Origin: Anaerolinea thermophila UNI-1 | GTDB lineage: Bacteria; Chloroflexota; Anaerolineae; Anaerolineales; Anaerolineaceae | Reading direction: 5' to 3' | Length of the DNA stretch: 64,000 bases | NCBI RefSeq assembly: GCF_000199675.1 | Contig: NC_014960.1 | Span: 372,001-436,000 of the forward strand | Part shown: positions 8,788 to 17,045 of the stretch, piece by piece | Numbering within the stretch: the first letter of the stretch is position 1 | How the letters are laid out: every line of letters starts with the position of its first letter | Made by a program: the position numbers and the translations under genes | The notes under the pieces: model-generated | What the model was told of the DNA's origin: nothing | Database searches by the model: none | The model's input: the letters and a program-made list of their open reading frames with translations, nothing else

Positions 8788-9526
8788 AGTCGGTTGAATC
8801 GTCCTGAGCGGTTAATTTTCCGAAACGACGCTCGCGGTGCGAATACTCGATGAGCGCTTTCAGATACTCCTCGCGGTCGAAGTCGGGCCAGAGGACGGGG
8901 GTGACGTACCATTCGGAGTAGGCACTTTGCCAGATGAGGAAATTGCTCACCCGCATCTCGCCCGAGGTGCGGATGATTAGATCGGGGTCGGGCAGATCGG
9001 CGGTGAAGAGGTAGCGGCTGACCAGTTCGGGGGTCACTTCTTCGGGCTTAACGCTGTCCCTCATCATGGCGCGGATGGCGCAGACGATTTCATCCCTGCC
9101 GCCATAGTTGAACGCCACGCTCAGAATCAACCGGTCGTTGTCGCGGGTGCGTTCCACCGCGCGGATAATCTTTTCCTGAAGCATGGCGGGCAGGCGGTCG
9201 AGGTGACCCAGATGGCGCAGTTGCACCCCCTGCTGGTCGAGTTCGTCCAGTTCGCGGTCAATCACCTCTTCAAGGATATGCAACAGTCCCTCCACCTCTT
9301 CTTGAGGACGTCCCCAGTTTTCTGTGGAGAAGGCGTAAATGGTCAGGTACTTGACGCCAAACTCGACGCTGGCGCGGATGATGCGGCGCAGGTTTTCCGT
9401 CCCGGCGCGGTGACCTGCCAGACGGGGTAAGCCGCGTTTTTGCGCCCAGCGTCCGTTGCCGTCCATAATCATGGCAACGTGTACGGGGACTTTGGTGAGG
9501 GTGGGGGTTGAGGTTGAGACGTCCAT
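8777..9526 (-). CDS. uppS: Undecaprenyl diphosphate synthase (cis-prenyltransferase)
   Basis: 249 residues with every hallmark of the family: HVAMIMDGNGRWAQ near residue 16 (catalytic Asp), GH.AG, YAFSTENWGRP, NYGGRDEI, and the C-terminal DLIIRTSGEMRVSNFLIWQSAYSEWY. It condenses farnesyl diphosphate with isopentenyl diphosphates to make the lipid carrier for peptidoglycan and glycan export. It begins 16 nt after frr. No clear RBS precedes the ATG; a small GGAGG/CCTCC inverted repeat (9537-9552) spans the frr stop, so coupling to frr is likely. Confidence 0.96.
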   Translation of the reverse strand: MDVSTSTPTLTKVPVHVAMIMDGNGRWAQKRGLPRLAGHRAGTENLRRIIRASVEFGVKYLTIYAFSTENWGRPQEEVEGLLHILEEVIDRELDELDQQGVQLRHLGHLDRLPAMLQEKIIRAVERTRDNDRLILSVAFNYGGRDEIVCAIRAMMRDSVKPEEVTPELVSRYLFTADLPDPDLIIRTSGEMRVSNFLIWQSAYSEWYVTPVLWPDFDREEYLKALIEYSHRERRFGKLTAQDDSTDCAC

Positions 9527-9542
9527 AAGGTTCTAGGGAGGC

Positions 9543-10100
9543 TTAAACCTCCATGATTTCCTTTTCTTTTTTCTGTCCGATGGCGTCAATTTCCTGAATG
9601 TAGCGGTCGGTCAACTTTTGCAGTTCTTCCTCGCCCTTCTTCAGGTCGTCTTCGGAGATGAGTTTTTCCTTTTCAAAATCACGCAGGTCTTTGACCATGT
9701 CGCGGCGCACATTGCGCACGGCGATGCGGCTCTCCTCGAGGCGGGCATGCACCACTTTAACCAGTTCACGGCGGCGCTCCTCGGTGAGCGGCGGGATGTT
9801 CAGGCGGATGACCTTGCCGTCGTTGTTGGGCGTCAGCCCCAGATCGGACGCCATGATGGCTTTTTCAATCAGGCGCAGGCTGGAAGTGTCAAAGGGGCGA
9901 ATCATCAGCACGCGGGGTTCGGGCGCGCTGATACTGGCTAACTGCATCAGCGGGGTGGGTACACCGTAGTACTCCACCTGTAAACGCTCCACCAGTGCAG
10001 GACTGGCGCGCCCCGTGCGAATGCCGGCAAGATTCTCTTCCAACGCCTGAATGGCGCCTTTCATGCGGGTTTCGGCTTCTTTGAGGGTCTCTTTTATCAC
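9543..10100 (-). CDS. frr: Ribosome recycling factor
   Basis: 185 residues, standard for RRF. Diagnostic blocks are the N-terminal ETRMKGAIQALEENLAGIRTGRASPALVE region, YYGVPTPLMQLASI and the C-terminal RRDMVKDLRDFEK helix with a final KK-rich coil. With EF-G it splits post-termination ribosomes. The start is GTG, preceded by AAGGAGG at 5 nt spacing. It is the first gene of the six-gene minus-strand run. A weak promoter (TAGCAA, 17 bp, TATGCT; -10 at 10152-10157 minus) lies upstream. Confidence 0.96.
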   Translation of the reverse strand: MIKETLKEAETRMKGAIQALEENLAGIRTGRASPALVERLQVEYYGVPTPLMQLASISAPEPRVLMIRPFDTSSLRLIEKAIMASDLGLTPNNDGKVIRLNIPPLTEERRRELVKVVHARLEESRIAVRNVRRDMVKDLRDFEKEKLISEDDLKKGEEELQKLTDRYIQEIDAIGQKKEKEIMEV

Positions 10101-10199
10101 AGGTGCCTCCTTGACTCTCGGGGGAATCTGTTTTCCTTTATGGCTTCCTTAAGCATACCCTAAATTTGTGTTTTTTGCTATCCCACAACACTGCATCGG

Positions 10200-10427
10200 C
10201 GAGCCTGTCGAGGCAATTGTACCCGCCATACTGAGTCTCTCGGAGTGGCGAGCCAGGTCTGAGCCTGTCAAAGCCAGCATGTGCCCCGCGACATGCTCGG
10301 GATATGCTTTCCCTTTGCGTACTTTGCTTCTTCGCGGTCATACCTTCCCCAAGCCGCACAGTTCGACGTTCACTGTGCCCCGCGCCTCTCGAGGCGCATA
10401 CCGAACCGACGGCTGAGCCCGTCGAAA
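10200..10427. repeat. Intergenic cluster of CTGAGCCTGTCGAAG-like repeats and hairpins
   Basis: The 463-nt gap between frr and the ArsR-type gene holds three variants of a short motif of the CTGAGCCTGTCGAAG type, all in the same orientation: 10200-10214, 10259-10273 and 10413-10427. Among them are three perfect hairpins: 10276-10282 with 10291-10297, 10357-10362 with 10372-10377, and 10382-10388 with 10391-10397. No ORF here has coding character. The look is of a decayed or structured intergenic repeat; a related copy lies at 59357-59381. Confidence 0.55.
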
Positions 10428-10519
10428 TCGAGCCTTCTCAAGGTCAGCGCATTCCTCAGACACGCCGGGAAGGAGACCTGTCCCATTCTCAACAAATAGA
10501 GCATCGTGGCTTTAAGCAG

Positions 10520-10548
10520 TTGACGTTCACCTTCATCGCCGTTAAACT
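10520..10548 (+). promoter_or_regulatory. Sigma70-type promoter of the ArsR-type gene
   Basis: TTGACG (10520-10525), 17-bp spacer, TAAACT (10543-10548). Expected transcription start is about 9 nt before the ATG at 10564, leaving no room for a normal RBS, and none is seen. Confidence 0.75.
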
Positions 10549-10563
10549 AGGTATCAAAAGACA

Positions 10564-10977
10564 ATGAGAACAAAAAAGGTGAAGGAAGAAAGCATTTTTG
10601 AAACCCAGGCGGGGGTCTTTAAGTTGCTTGCTCACCCTGCGCGACTGAAAATTCTGGCGCTCCTGCGGGAGGGTGAAGAGTGCGTCTGCCACATGGAAGC
10701 CATGCTGGGTTACCGCCAGGCATATCTCTCCCAGCAGTTGGCGCTCTTGCGCGAAGCCGGCGTGCTGGAGATGCGCCGCGAGGGTTGGAATGTGTACTAT
10801 CGCGTTGCCCGTCCGGAGGTGTATGCCATCATTGATGCCGCGCACAGCGTGGGCGGTTCGTTAGACGACCTGCGCCGCTGGGAAGAGAAGAAGAAAACCT
10901 GCGAATGTCCCAAGTGTTGCCGCGCCCGCGGCGAAACTCCATCCGGCGAGGAAACTCCTCTCACTCTGGCGGAATGA
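10564..10977 (+). CDS. ArsR/SmtB-family transcriptional regulator
   Basis: 137 residues: a winged helix with LAHPARLKILALL, then GEECVCHMEAMLGYRQAYLSQQLALLREAGVLEMRREGWNVYYRV. The ECVCHM segment matches the alpha3 metal site (ELCVCDL type) of ArsR/SmtB sensors, so binding of a soft metal or metalloid through the two Cys is plausible. The C-terminal tail adds a second cluster, CECPKCC, not usual in the family. It has its own promoter and terminator and no metal-resistance gene beside it, so the regulated target is unknown; it may repress itself or the divergent frr side. Confidence 0.85.
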   Translation: MRTKKVKEESIFETQAGVFKLLAHPARLKILALLREGEECVCHMEAMLGYRQAYLSQQLALLREAGVLEMRREGWNVYYRVARPEVYAIIDAAHSVGGSLDDLRRWEEKKKTCECPKCCRARGETPSGEETPLTLAE

Positions 10978-10997
10978 AAGATAAAATTCGGGGGTCC

Positions 10998-11030
10998 AAA
11001 AGCCGCTCTCCATGAGGGCGGTTTTCTTTA
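10998..11030 (+). terminator. Rho-independent terminator
   Basis: An imperfect hairpin (AAAAGCCGC... / ...GGCGGTTTT with a CTC/GAG apex and one bulged G) followed by a TTTTCTTT tract, just after the ArsR-type gene. Confidence 0.65.
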
Positions 11031-11045
11031 TCCCTCACCCCCGCA

Positions 11046-11054
11046 TGGTATAAT
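11046..11054 (+). promoter_or_regulatory. Extended -10 promoter element of gyrA
   Basis: TGGTATAAT, a perfect extended -10 (TGnTATAAT), with no good -35. The transcript would start about 28 nt before the gyrA ATG, with AGAGG as a modest RBS. Confidence 0.7.
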
Positions 11055-11088
11055 CAAACGGTTTGGAGAACGTTTAGAGGATTGACGT

Positions 11089-13533
11089 ATGGATATTGGC
11101 ACCATTCAATCGGTGGATATTGACGAACAAATGCGCACCGCCTATCTCGATTACGCCATGAGCGTAATCGTGGCGCGTGCTTTACCCGATGCCCGTGACG
11201 GTCTGAAACCGGTCCATCGGCGCATCCTGTACGCCATGGAGGATATGGGCATCCGCGCCAACTCGGCGTACAAGAAATCCGCCAGAATCGTCGGTGAGGT
11301 GCTGGGTAAGTACCACCCCCACGGCGATATGGCGGTGTACGATGCCATGGCGCGCATGGCGCAGGACTTTAGCATGCGCTATCCGCTCATTGACGGGCAG
11401 GGCAACTTTGGCTCGATTGACGGCGATGCCCCTGCGGCGATGCGCTACACCGAAGCCCGCCTTAACCCCATGGCAGAAGAACTGCTCGCCGATATTGACA
11501 AGGACACGGTGGACTTCACCGATAACTTTGACGGCACGCTGAAAGAACCCGTGGTCCTGCCCGCGCGTTTGCCCAACCTTCTGCTGAACGGTTCTTCGGG
11601 CATTGCCGTGGGCATGGCAACCAGCATCCCCCCGCACAACCTGCGCGAGGTGGCTCAGGCGGTGGATTACCTTATCGAAAACTACGATCAGATGGATGAC
11701 ATCACCGCCGAAGACCTGATGCGCATCATCCCCGGTCCCGACTTTCCTACGGGCGGCATTATCGTAGGGCGGGAAGGCATCCTGCACGGCTACAGCACGG
11801 GACGTAGCCGCCTGACCGTGCGCGGCGTGGCGCGCATCGAAGAGCAAAAGGGCGGACGCTACAACATCATCATCACCGAAATTCCCTATCAGGTCAACAA
11901 AGCCGGGCTGATTGAGCGCATTGCCGAACTGGTGCGCGAGGGCAAATTGGACGAAATTTCCGACCTGCGCGATGAGTCCGACCGCCACGGCATGAGCATC
12001 GTTATCGAACTCCGCCGGGGTGCTCAACCCCGCCAGGTGCTGAACCAGTTGTACAAGTACACCCCCTTGCAATCCACCTTCAGTGTCAACATGCTGGCAC
12101 TGGTGGATAACGAACCCCGCCTTCTGCCGCTCAAGCGCGCTTTGCAGGTGTTCATCCAGCATCGTCAGGAAGTGCTCACCCGCCGTACACGCTTTGAACT
12201 GGATAAAGCCCGCGCCCGCGCGCACATTTTGGAAGGCTTGCTCATCGCGCTGGCGAATCTGGACGCGGTGATTGCCATCATCCGTCAGTCGCCCGATGCC
12301 GAAACTGCCCGCCAGCGCCTCATTGAGCGCTTCAAACTGACCGAGGTGCAGGCGCAAGCCATTCTGGACATGCAGTTGCGTCGCCTTGCCGCGCTGGAGC
12401 GCCAGAAGATTGAGGACGAGTACCGCGAAGTCACCGAACGCATTGCCTACCTGGAAGACCTGCTGGCAAATCCGCGCAAGATTCTCGCCCTCATCCAGAC
12501 GGATATGAAAGAACTGGCAGAGAAATACGGCGATAACCGCCGCACGCGCATTGCCGCCGAAGCAAAAGAGGACTTCAGCGAGGAAGACCTGGTGGCGGAT
12601 GAAGCCGTGCTGATTACCCTGACAGCGCGCGGTTACATCAAACGGGTGAATGCCAGCGCCTACCGCACCCAGAACCGCGGCGGCAAGGGCGTGATTGGTC
12701 AGGAAGTTAAAGAGGAAGACGAAATCACCACCATTCTGGCGGCGCGCACGCTGGATACTTTGTTGTTCTTCACCGACCGCGGCAAGGTGTACGCGCAGAA
12801 AGCCCACCAGATTCCCGAAGCCGGGCGCACCGATAAGGGCATCCCTGCTATCAACGTGCTAGCGCTGGAAGCCAATGAGCGCATCACCGTGGCAGTAGCC
12901 GTGCGCAGTTTTGCCGATGCCCGCTACTGCCTGATGGCAACGGTCAACGGCAAGGTCAAGCGGGTGGATTTGAGCGAATTTGAGAGCGTGCGTCCCTCAG
13001 GTTTGATTGCCATCTCGCTGGAGAACGGCGATCAACTGGGCTGGGTGCGCCTGACCGACGGCTCGCGCCATGTCCTGCTGGTTACCGAGCAGGGCTACAC
13101 CGTGCGCTTTGCTGAGAGCGAGGTGCGTTCCATGGGACGGCAAGCTTCAGGCGTCACGGGCATTTCCCTGCGCGAGGGCGACCGTGTGGCTTCGATGGAT
13201 ATTGTCGAGGAAGGCGGCGGACTGTTGCTGGTCACCACCAAAGGCTTTGGCAAGCGTGTGCGCCTGGATGAATTTGTCCTCAAAGGGCGTGCCATCGGCG
13301 GCGTGATGGCGTTGGATCACAAAGCCATTGCCAAGACGGGCAAACTGGCGGTGGCGCGGGTGGTGCAGGAAAACGACGAAGTAGCGCTCTTCAGCGCCTC
13401 AGGCGTGGCACTGCGGGTCAAGGTCAGTTCCATCCCCTTCAAAGGGCGGGTTGCCCAGGGCGTCAGCATCATGCATCTGGACGAAGGCGACAGCGTGGCT
13501 TCCATTGCGCGCATTCCGCAGGAAGAAGCCTAG
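11089..13533 (+). CDS. gyrA: DNA gyrase subunit A
   Basis: 814 residues, full length. The breakage-reunion domain has the catalytic Tyr in AAMRYTEARL (about residue 120) and the surrounding DGQGNFGSIDGD block. The C-terminal wrapping domain carries a GyrA box as QNRGGKG, which identifies gyrase rather than topoisomerase IV (one residue differs from the usual QRRGGKG). In the quinolone pocket the usual HPHGDSAVYD reads HPHGDMAVYD, so the position equal to E. coli Ser83 is Met while the Asp87 equivalent remains. Monocistronic, with its own promoter and terminator; gyrB is not in the window. Confidence 0.97.
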   Translation: MDIGTIQSVDIDEQMRTAYLDYAMSVIVARALPDARDGLKPVHRRILYAMEDMGIRANSAYKKSARIVGEVLGKYHPHGDMAVYDAMARMAQDFSMRYPLIDGQGNFGSIDGDAPAAMRYTEARLNPMAEELLADIDKDTVDFTDNFDGTLKEPVVLPARLPNLLLNGSSGIAVGMATSIPPHNLREVAQAVDYLIENYDQMDDITAEDLMRIIPGPDFPTGGIIVGREGILHGYSTGRSRLTVRGVARIEEQKGGRYNIIITEIPYQVNKAGLIERIAELVREGKLDEISDLRDESDRHGMSIVIELRRGAQPRQVLNQLYKYTPLQSTFSVNMLALVDNEPRLLPLKRALQVFIQHRQEVLTRRTRFELDKARARAHILEGLLIALANLDAVIAIIRQSPDAETARQRLIERFKLTEVQAQAILDMQLRRLAALERQKIEDEYREVTERIAYLEDLLANPRKILALIQTDMKELAEKYGDNRRTRIAAEAKEDFSEEDLVADEAVLITLTARGYIKRVNASAYRTQNRGGKGVIGQEVKEEDEITTILAARTLDTLLFFTDRGKVYAQKAHQIPEAGRTDKGIPAINVLALEANERITVAVAVRSFADARYCLMATVNGKVKRVDLSEFESVRPSGLIAISLENGDQLGWVRLTDGSRHVLLVTEQGYTVRFAESEVRSMGRQASGVTGISLREGDRVASMDIVEEGGGLLLVTTKGFGKRVRLDEFVLKGRAIGGVMALDHKAIAKTGKLAVARVVQENDEVALFSASGVALRVKVSSIPFKGRVAQGVSIMHLDEGDSVASIARIPQEEA

Positions 13534-13556
13534 AGGATTACCAATGTGTTCTCTGT

Positions 13557-13593
13557 GCGGATGAATGGCGTGTTCCATTCATCCGCTTTTTTT
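13557..13593 (+). terminator. Rho-independent terminator of gyrA
   Basis: A perfect 12-bp stem (13557-13568 with 13575-13586, 6-nt loop) followed by seven T. Confidence 0.95.
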
Positions 13594-13628
13594 GTACAAT
13601 AGGAAAGAAAACACATAAGGAGTGAACA

Positions 13629-14117
13629 ATGGAACTCTCGATTGTACCGATTGAAAAACCCGAAGCCGTCAACTTCATTTTGGGACAGTCGCATTTCATC
13701 AAGACGGTGGAAGACCTGCACGAAGCCCTGGTTGCGGCAGTGCCGGGCATTCGCTTTGGGCTGGCGTTCTGCGAAGCCTCGGGCAAGTGCCTGATTCGCT
13801 GGAGCGGTACCGACGAAGAGATGATCGAACTGGCAAAGAAGAACGCCATGGCGGTTGGCGCGGGACACAGTTTCGTCATCTTCCTTGCTGAAGGGTTTTA
13901 TCCCATTAATGTGCTGAAGACGGTGCAGGCAGTCCCGGAAGTCTGCCGCATCTTCTGCGCTACCGCCAATCCCACGCAGGTTATCGTGGCGGAGAATGGC
14001 GAGGGGCGCGGCATCCTCGGGGTGATTGACGGCGCCAAGCCCAAGGGCATCGAAGGCGAAGAGGATATCCAGTGGCGCAAGGGCTTCCTGCGCAAGATTG
14101 GCTACAAGCTGGGTTGA
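13629..14117 (+). CDS. Adenosine-specific kinase family protein
   Basis: 162 residues matching the small PF04008 family of adenosine-specific kinases across its length: EAVNFILGQSHFIKTVEDLHEAL, GIRFGLAFCEASGKCLIRWSGTD, the loop GAGHSFVIFL and FCATANPTQVIVA. Members of the family are found in archaea and thermophiles and are thought to phosphorylate adenosine. AAGGAG precedes the ATG at good spacing. Single gene between two strong terminators. Function beyond family level is inferred. Confidence 0.85.
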   Translation: MELSIVPIEKPEAVNFILGQSHFIKTVEDLHEALVAAVPGIRFGLAFCEASGKCLIRWSGTDEEMIELAKKNAMAVGAGHSFVIFLAEGFYPINVLKTVQAVPEVCRIFCATANPTQVIVAENGEGRGILGVIDGAKPKGIEGEEDIQWRKGFLRKIGYKLG

Positions 14118-14143
14118 TAAGCGGCTGTAAACTCTGCTATCCG

Positions 14144-14175
14144 GCGGGTGAGAAGTTTATCTCACCCGCTTTTTT
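14144..14175 (+). terminator. Rho-independent terminator
   Basis: A perfect 10-bp stem (14144-14153 with 14160-14169, 6-nt loop) followed by six T, after the adenosine-specific kinase gene. Confidence 0.95.
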
Positions 14176-14216
14176 CTTCCTCTCATACAATCAGGATGAA
14201 AATGGGAAGATTACAG

Positions 14217-15434
14217 ATGATGAAACGACGAGTTTTCGGGTGCCTGCTGATACTGCTGATTCTGCTTGCCTTTCCTACTGCCAACGCGGCGCAGGCATTA
14301 CAGCCGCGTACCCCCGACCTTCCCCCGCAAACCCCGCAGGAAGTTCAGCAGACAGAATCCGCGCCTCAAACCAGCGCCCTCACTGCACTCAACCTGCCGC
14401 CGCTCAAAGCCGTGCTGATTGTGGGCCCGATTGATGGCGACAATGGCAGTTGGACCAGGCAGGAAATTGCCAACATGGAACTGGCGGCGCAGGAACTGGA
14501 AAAGAACGGCGTGACCGTGTACCGCTTCTACACCCCCAACAACAACTGGGAGCAAATCAAAGCCGCCGCCAACGGCGCGCATTTCCTGTTCTACCGCGGA
14601 CATGGCATCTACTGGTCGGATATGCCCTATCCCACGGTGGGCGGTTTTGGCTTGAAAGATCGGATGTACTCCAGCGCTGAGATTCAGCGCGACCTCAAAC
14701 TGGCGAAGAATGCCATTGTCATGATCTATGCCTGCTTCAGCGCAGGCTCTGCCAGCAACGATACCATACCGGTAACACAAGCCGAGGCGCGGCGGCGGGT
14801 GGGCGAGTACTCTCAGCCGTTCTTTGCTCTCGGCGCGGGCGGATATTTTGCTGACTGGTTTGGCAACGCCTTCCAGCAGTACGTGCGCTTTCTTTTTGAG
14901 GACAAGACGCTGGGACAAGCCTACCAGGCTTTTGGCGATTACGAAGCTGGAAAGACCGTGCAAACTACCCATCCCGCTTTCCCTTCTCTCCCTATGTGGC
15001 TGGGATACGATGAATGGTATGAGCCCAAACCGCAGTGGAACAACGCCTTTGTGGGCGACCCCAATCAGACACTGGAAAGCCTTTTCCCGCCTGCCATGCA
15101 GGTTTCCAGTCCTGCGGTCGTTGCCATGCTGGAGTCAGCGAGTGTGTCCCAGACTGCTTCAGTGCGCATTACCGCCAGCAACGGCGCCACCTTCAACTGG
15201 AACGCCACAGTGGTGGGAAGCAAACCCGCTTGGCTGACCTTCACCGCCAGCGGTTCAAGCGTGCAACCCATGCAGATTACCGTCCAGCCTGCCAGCGGTA
15301 CGGGAACGTACGAAGTGCAGATTCAGGTGAACCCCGTGGGGATGACGCTCTCGAACGCCCCGCAGATCATCACCGTGCGGCTGATTCAGGTCAACCAGAT
15401 CCACCGTGTGATGATTCCGCTCATTCTCCGCTGA
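14217..15434 (+). CDS. Secreted caspase-like protein with a C-terminal beta domain
   Basis: About 405 residues from the proposed start MMKRR, which gives a clean signal peptide (hydrophobic run LLILLILLAF, cleavage near ANA-AQA). The frame opens earlier, but ATGs at 14196 and 14202 are close to a -10-like TACAAT (14186-14191). The mature part has a caspase/C25-like core: KAVLIVGPIDGD, a His in RGHGIYW (about 130) and a Cys in IYACFSAGS (about 170), the spacing of the His-Cys dyad in clan CD peptidases. About residues 290-395 look like a BACON-type beta sandwich (KPAWLTFTASG). The protein ends HRVMIPLILR. Protease activity is inferred from the dyad only. Confidence 0.7.
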   Translation: MMKRRVFGCLLILLILLAFPTANAAQALQPRTPDLPPQTPQEVQQTESAPQTSALTALNLPPLKAVLIVGPIDGDNGSWTRQEIANMELAAQELEKNGVTVYRFYTPNNNWEQIKAAANGAHFLFYRGHGIYWSDMPYPTVGGFGLKDRMYSSAEIQRDLKLAKNAIVMIYACFSAGSASNDTIPVTQAEARRRVGEYSQPFFALGAGGYFADWFGNAFQQYVRFLFEDKTLGQAYQAFGDYEAGKTVQTTHPAFPSLPMWLGYDEWYEPKPQWNNAFVGDPNQTLESLFPPAMQVSSPAVVAMLESASVSQTASVRITASNGATFNWNATVVGSKPAWLTFTASGSSVQPMQITVQPASGTGTYEVQIQVNPVGMTLSNAPQIITVRLIQVNQIHRVMIPLILR

Positions 15435-15463
15435 CCGGCGCGCCATTCCGATCAACGCAAACA

Positions 15464-15497
15464 CAAGCCCCTTCGGTGATTTCTTCGAAGGGGCTTG
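15464..15497. terminator. Bidirectional terminator
   Basis: A perfect 12-bp stem (15464-15475 with 15486-15497, 10-nt loop) between the convergent caspase-like gene and der, followed by GTTGTTTTG on the plus strand. Confidence 0.85.
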
Positions 15498-15516
15498 GTT
15501 GTTTTGATTATGGACA

Positions 15517-16884
15517 TTAATGCCGGGGTTTCAGCACAAAGCGGATGGGCGTGCCTGTAAAGGGGTACTCTTTGCGGAAAACGTTCTCCAGAAAACGCAG
15601 GTACGAGAAGTGCGCCAGTTTGGGGTCGTTGCAGAAGAGCAAGAAAGTAGGCGGATCGGAGCGCACCTGCGTGCCATAGTAAATATGAAGCGAACGTCCG
15701 CCGCGCACCACCGGGGCGTGGCGTTCCTGGGCTTCCTGAATCAAGCGGTTGATGGTGCCGGTGTTGAGACGTGCCAGGCGCTCTTCCTGCACGCGCAGTG
15801 CCAGCGGAAGCACCTGATCCACCCGCTGACCGGTCTTGGCAGAGATGAACAGGATGGGCACGTAGTCCATGAAGTTCAATTCGTGGCGCAGGCGGGCGGT
15901 GTACTCCGCCATGGTGTGGCTGTCTTTCTCCACCGCGTCCCACTTGTTGACCAGCACCACGGCGCTCTTCCAGGCTTCCAGGATGAACCCGGCAATGTGG
16001 GTGTCCTGCGCGGTGATGCCGGTGGTGGCGTCAATCATCAGCAGGGCAACGTCACTGCGTTCGATGGCGCGCAGAGAACGCAGAACGCTGTACTTTTCCA
16101 CGCCCGGCTCAATCTTGCCGCGGCGGCGGATGCCGGCGGTATCAATCAGGGTGATGGGGACGCCATTGTACTCGATGCGTGTGTCCACGGCATCGCGGGT
16201 TGTGCCGGGAATCGGGCTGACGATAGCACGTTCCTCGCCCACCAGGCGGTTGAGCAAACTGGATTTACCGGCATTGGGCTTGCCCACAATGGCAATCTTG
16301 ACCGAGTCGTCTTCGCCGGCTTCTTCCACTTTGGGCAAACTGGCAATCAGGTCGTCCAGCAGGTCGCCGGTGCCGGTGCCGTGCAGGGCGGAGATGGGGT
16401 AGGGCTCGCCCATGCCGAGTTCGTAAAACTCGCTGGCAACCGCACGCAGGTTGGCGCTGTCAGCTTTGTTGACCACCAGAAACACCGGCGGGTAGGGTTT
16501 GCCGTCCACCATTTGCTGTTTGCGGCGCAGAATTTGCGCCACCTCGCGGTCGGCGGGGGTTAAGCCGCTGATGGCATCTACCAGGAAGAGGATGGCGTCG
16601 GCGTCCTGAATGGCAAGTTCGGCTTGACTGCGAATTTCCTTAATAAATTCCGCCGAGCCAATAGAGAGCGGTTCACGCCCGGCGCGGGCGGCGCTGGGGT
16701 CGATCCCTCCGGTGTCCACAATATCAAATTCCACGCCGCTCCACTCCGCGGTGGCGAACAAACGGTCGCGGGTGGTGCCGGGGATGTCATCCACAATCGC
16801 CAGCGGCTCGCCTGCCAGACGGTTGAACAGCGTGCTTTTTCCGACATTGGGTCTTCCAACCAGTGCCACAATTGATCTTGCCAT
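15517..16884 (-). CDS. der: Ribosome assembly GTPase Der (EngA)
   Basis: 455 residues with the tandem GTPase layout unique to Der: G1 motifs GRPNVGKS (about 8) and GKPNAGKS (about 190), G3 DTGG and DTAG, G4 NKAD and NKWD, and a C-terminal KH-like domain ending FVLKPRH. It acts in 50S maturation. The frame extends upstream to 16920, but the Met at 16884 gives the standard MARSIVALVGRPN start and lies 7 nt from a good -10, so the mRNA is probably leaderless; no RBS is present. Confidence 0.97.
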   Translation of the reverse strand: MARSIVALVGRPNVGKSTLFNRLAGEPLAIVDDIPGTTRDRLFATAEWSGVEFDIVDTGGIDPSAARAGREPLSIGSAEFIKEIRSQAELAIQDADAILFLVDAISGLTPADREVAQILRRKQQMVDGKPYPPVFLVVNKADSANLRAVASEFYELGMGEPYPISALHGTGTGDLLDDLIASLPKVEEAGEDDSVKIAIVGKPNAGKSSLLNRLVGEERAIVSPIPGTTRDAVDTRIEYNGVPITLIDTAGIRRRGKIEPGVEKYSVLRSLRAIERSDVALLMIDATTGITAQDTHIAGFILEAWKSAVVLVNKWDAVEKDSHTMAEYTARLRHELNFMDYVPILFISAKTGQRVDQVLPLALRVQEERLARLNTGTINRLIQEAQERHAPVVRGGRSLHIYYGTQVRSDPPTFLLFCNDPKLAHFSYLRFLENVFRKEYPFTGTPIRFVLKPRH

Positions 16885-16891
16885 GGCTGTA

Positions 16892-16920
16892 TTTATAACA
16901 TGTCTGGATGTTCCGGACAA
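16892..16920 (-). promoter_or_regulatory. Promoter of der, giving a leaderless mRNA
   Basis: On the minus strand: TTGTCC (16915-16920), 17-bp spacer, TATAAA (16892-16897), then 7 nt to the ATG at 16884. The start codon therefore falls at or within a base of +1. Confidence 0.75.
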
Positions 16921-17045
16921 GGCATGGAAAGTGTGCCTTTTCTACTTCCCAAATTGGAGAGGGGATGATAGGATAACCTTCAGGGGTTAATGGTTCTGTG
17001 GACTGCCACAACCGAAACTATGGATTGTATAAAGGATAAATCGCC

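Noticed and set aside
11182..12807. Long minus-strand ORF (541 codons) opposite gyrA
   Set aside because: Antisense of a clear gyrA with all motifs; composition is His/Gln-rich shadow sequence.
15520..16563. Plus-strand ORF of 347 codons opposite der
   Set aside because: Antisense of Der, whose GTPase motifs are intact; the ORF is His/Gln/Gly-rich with no motif.
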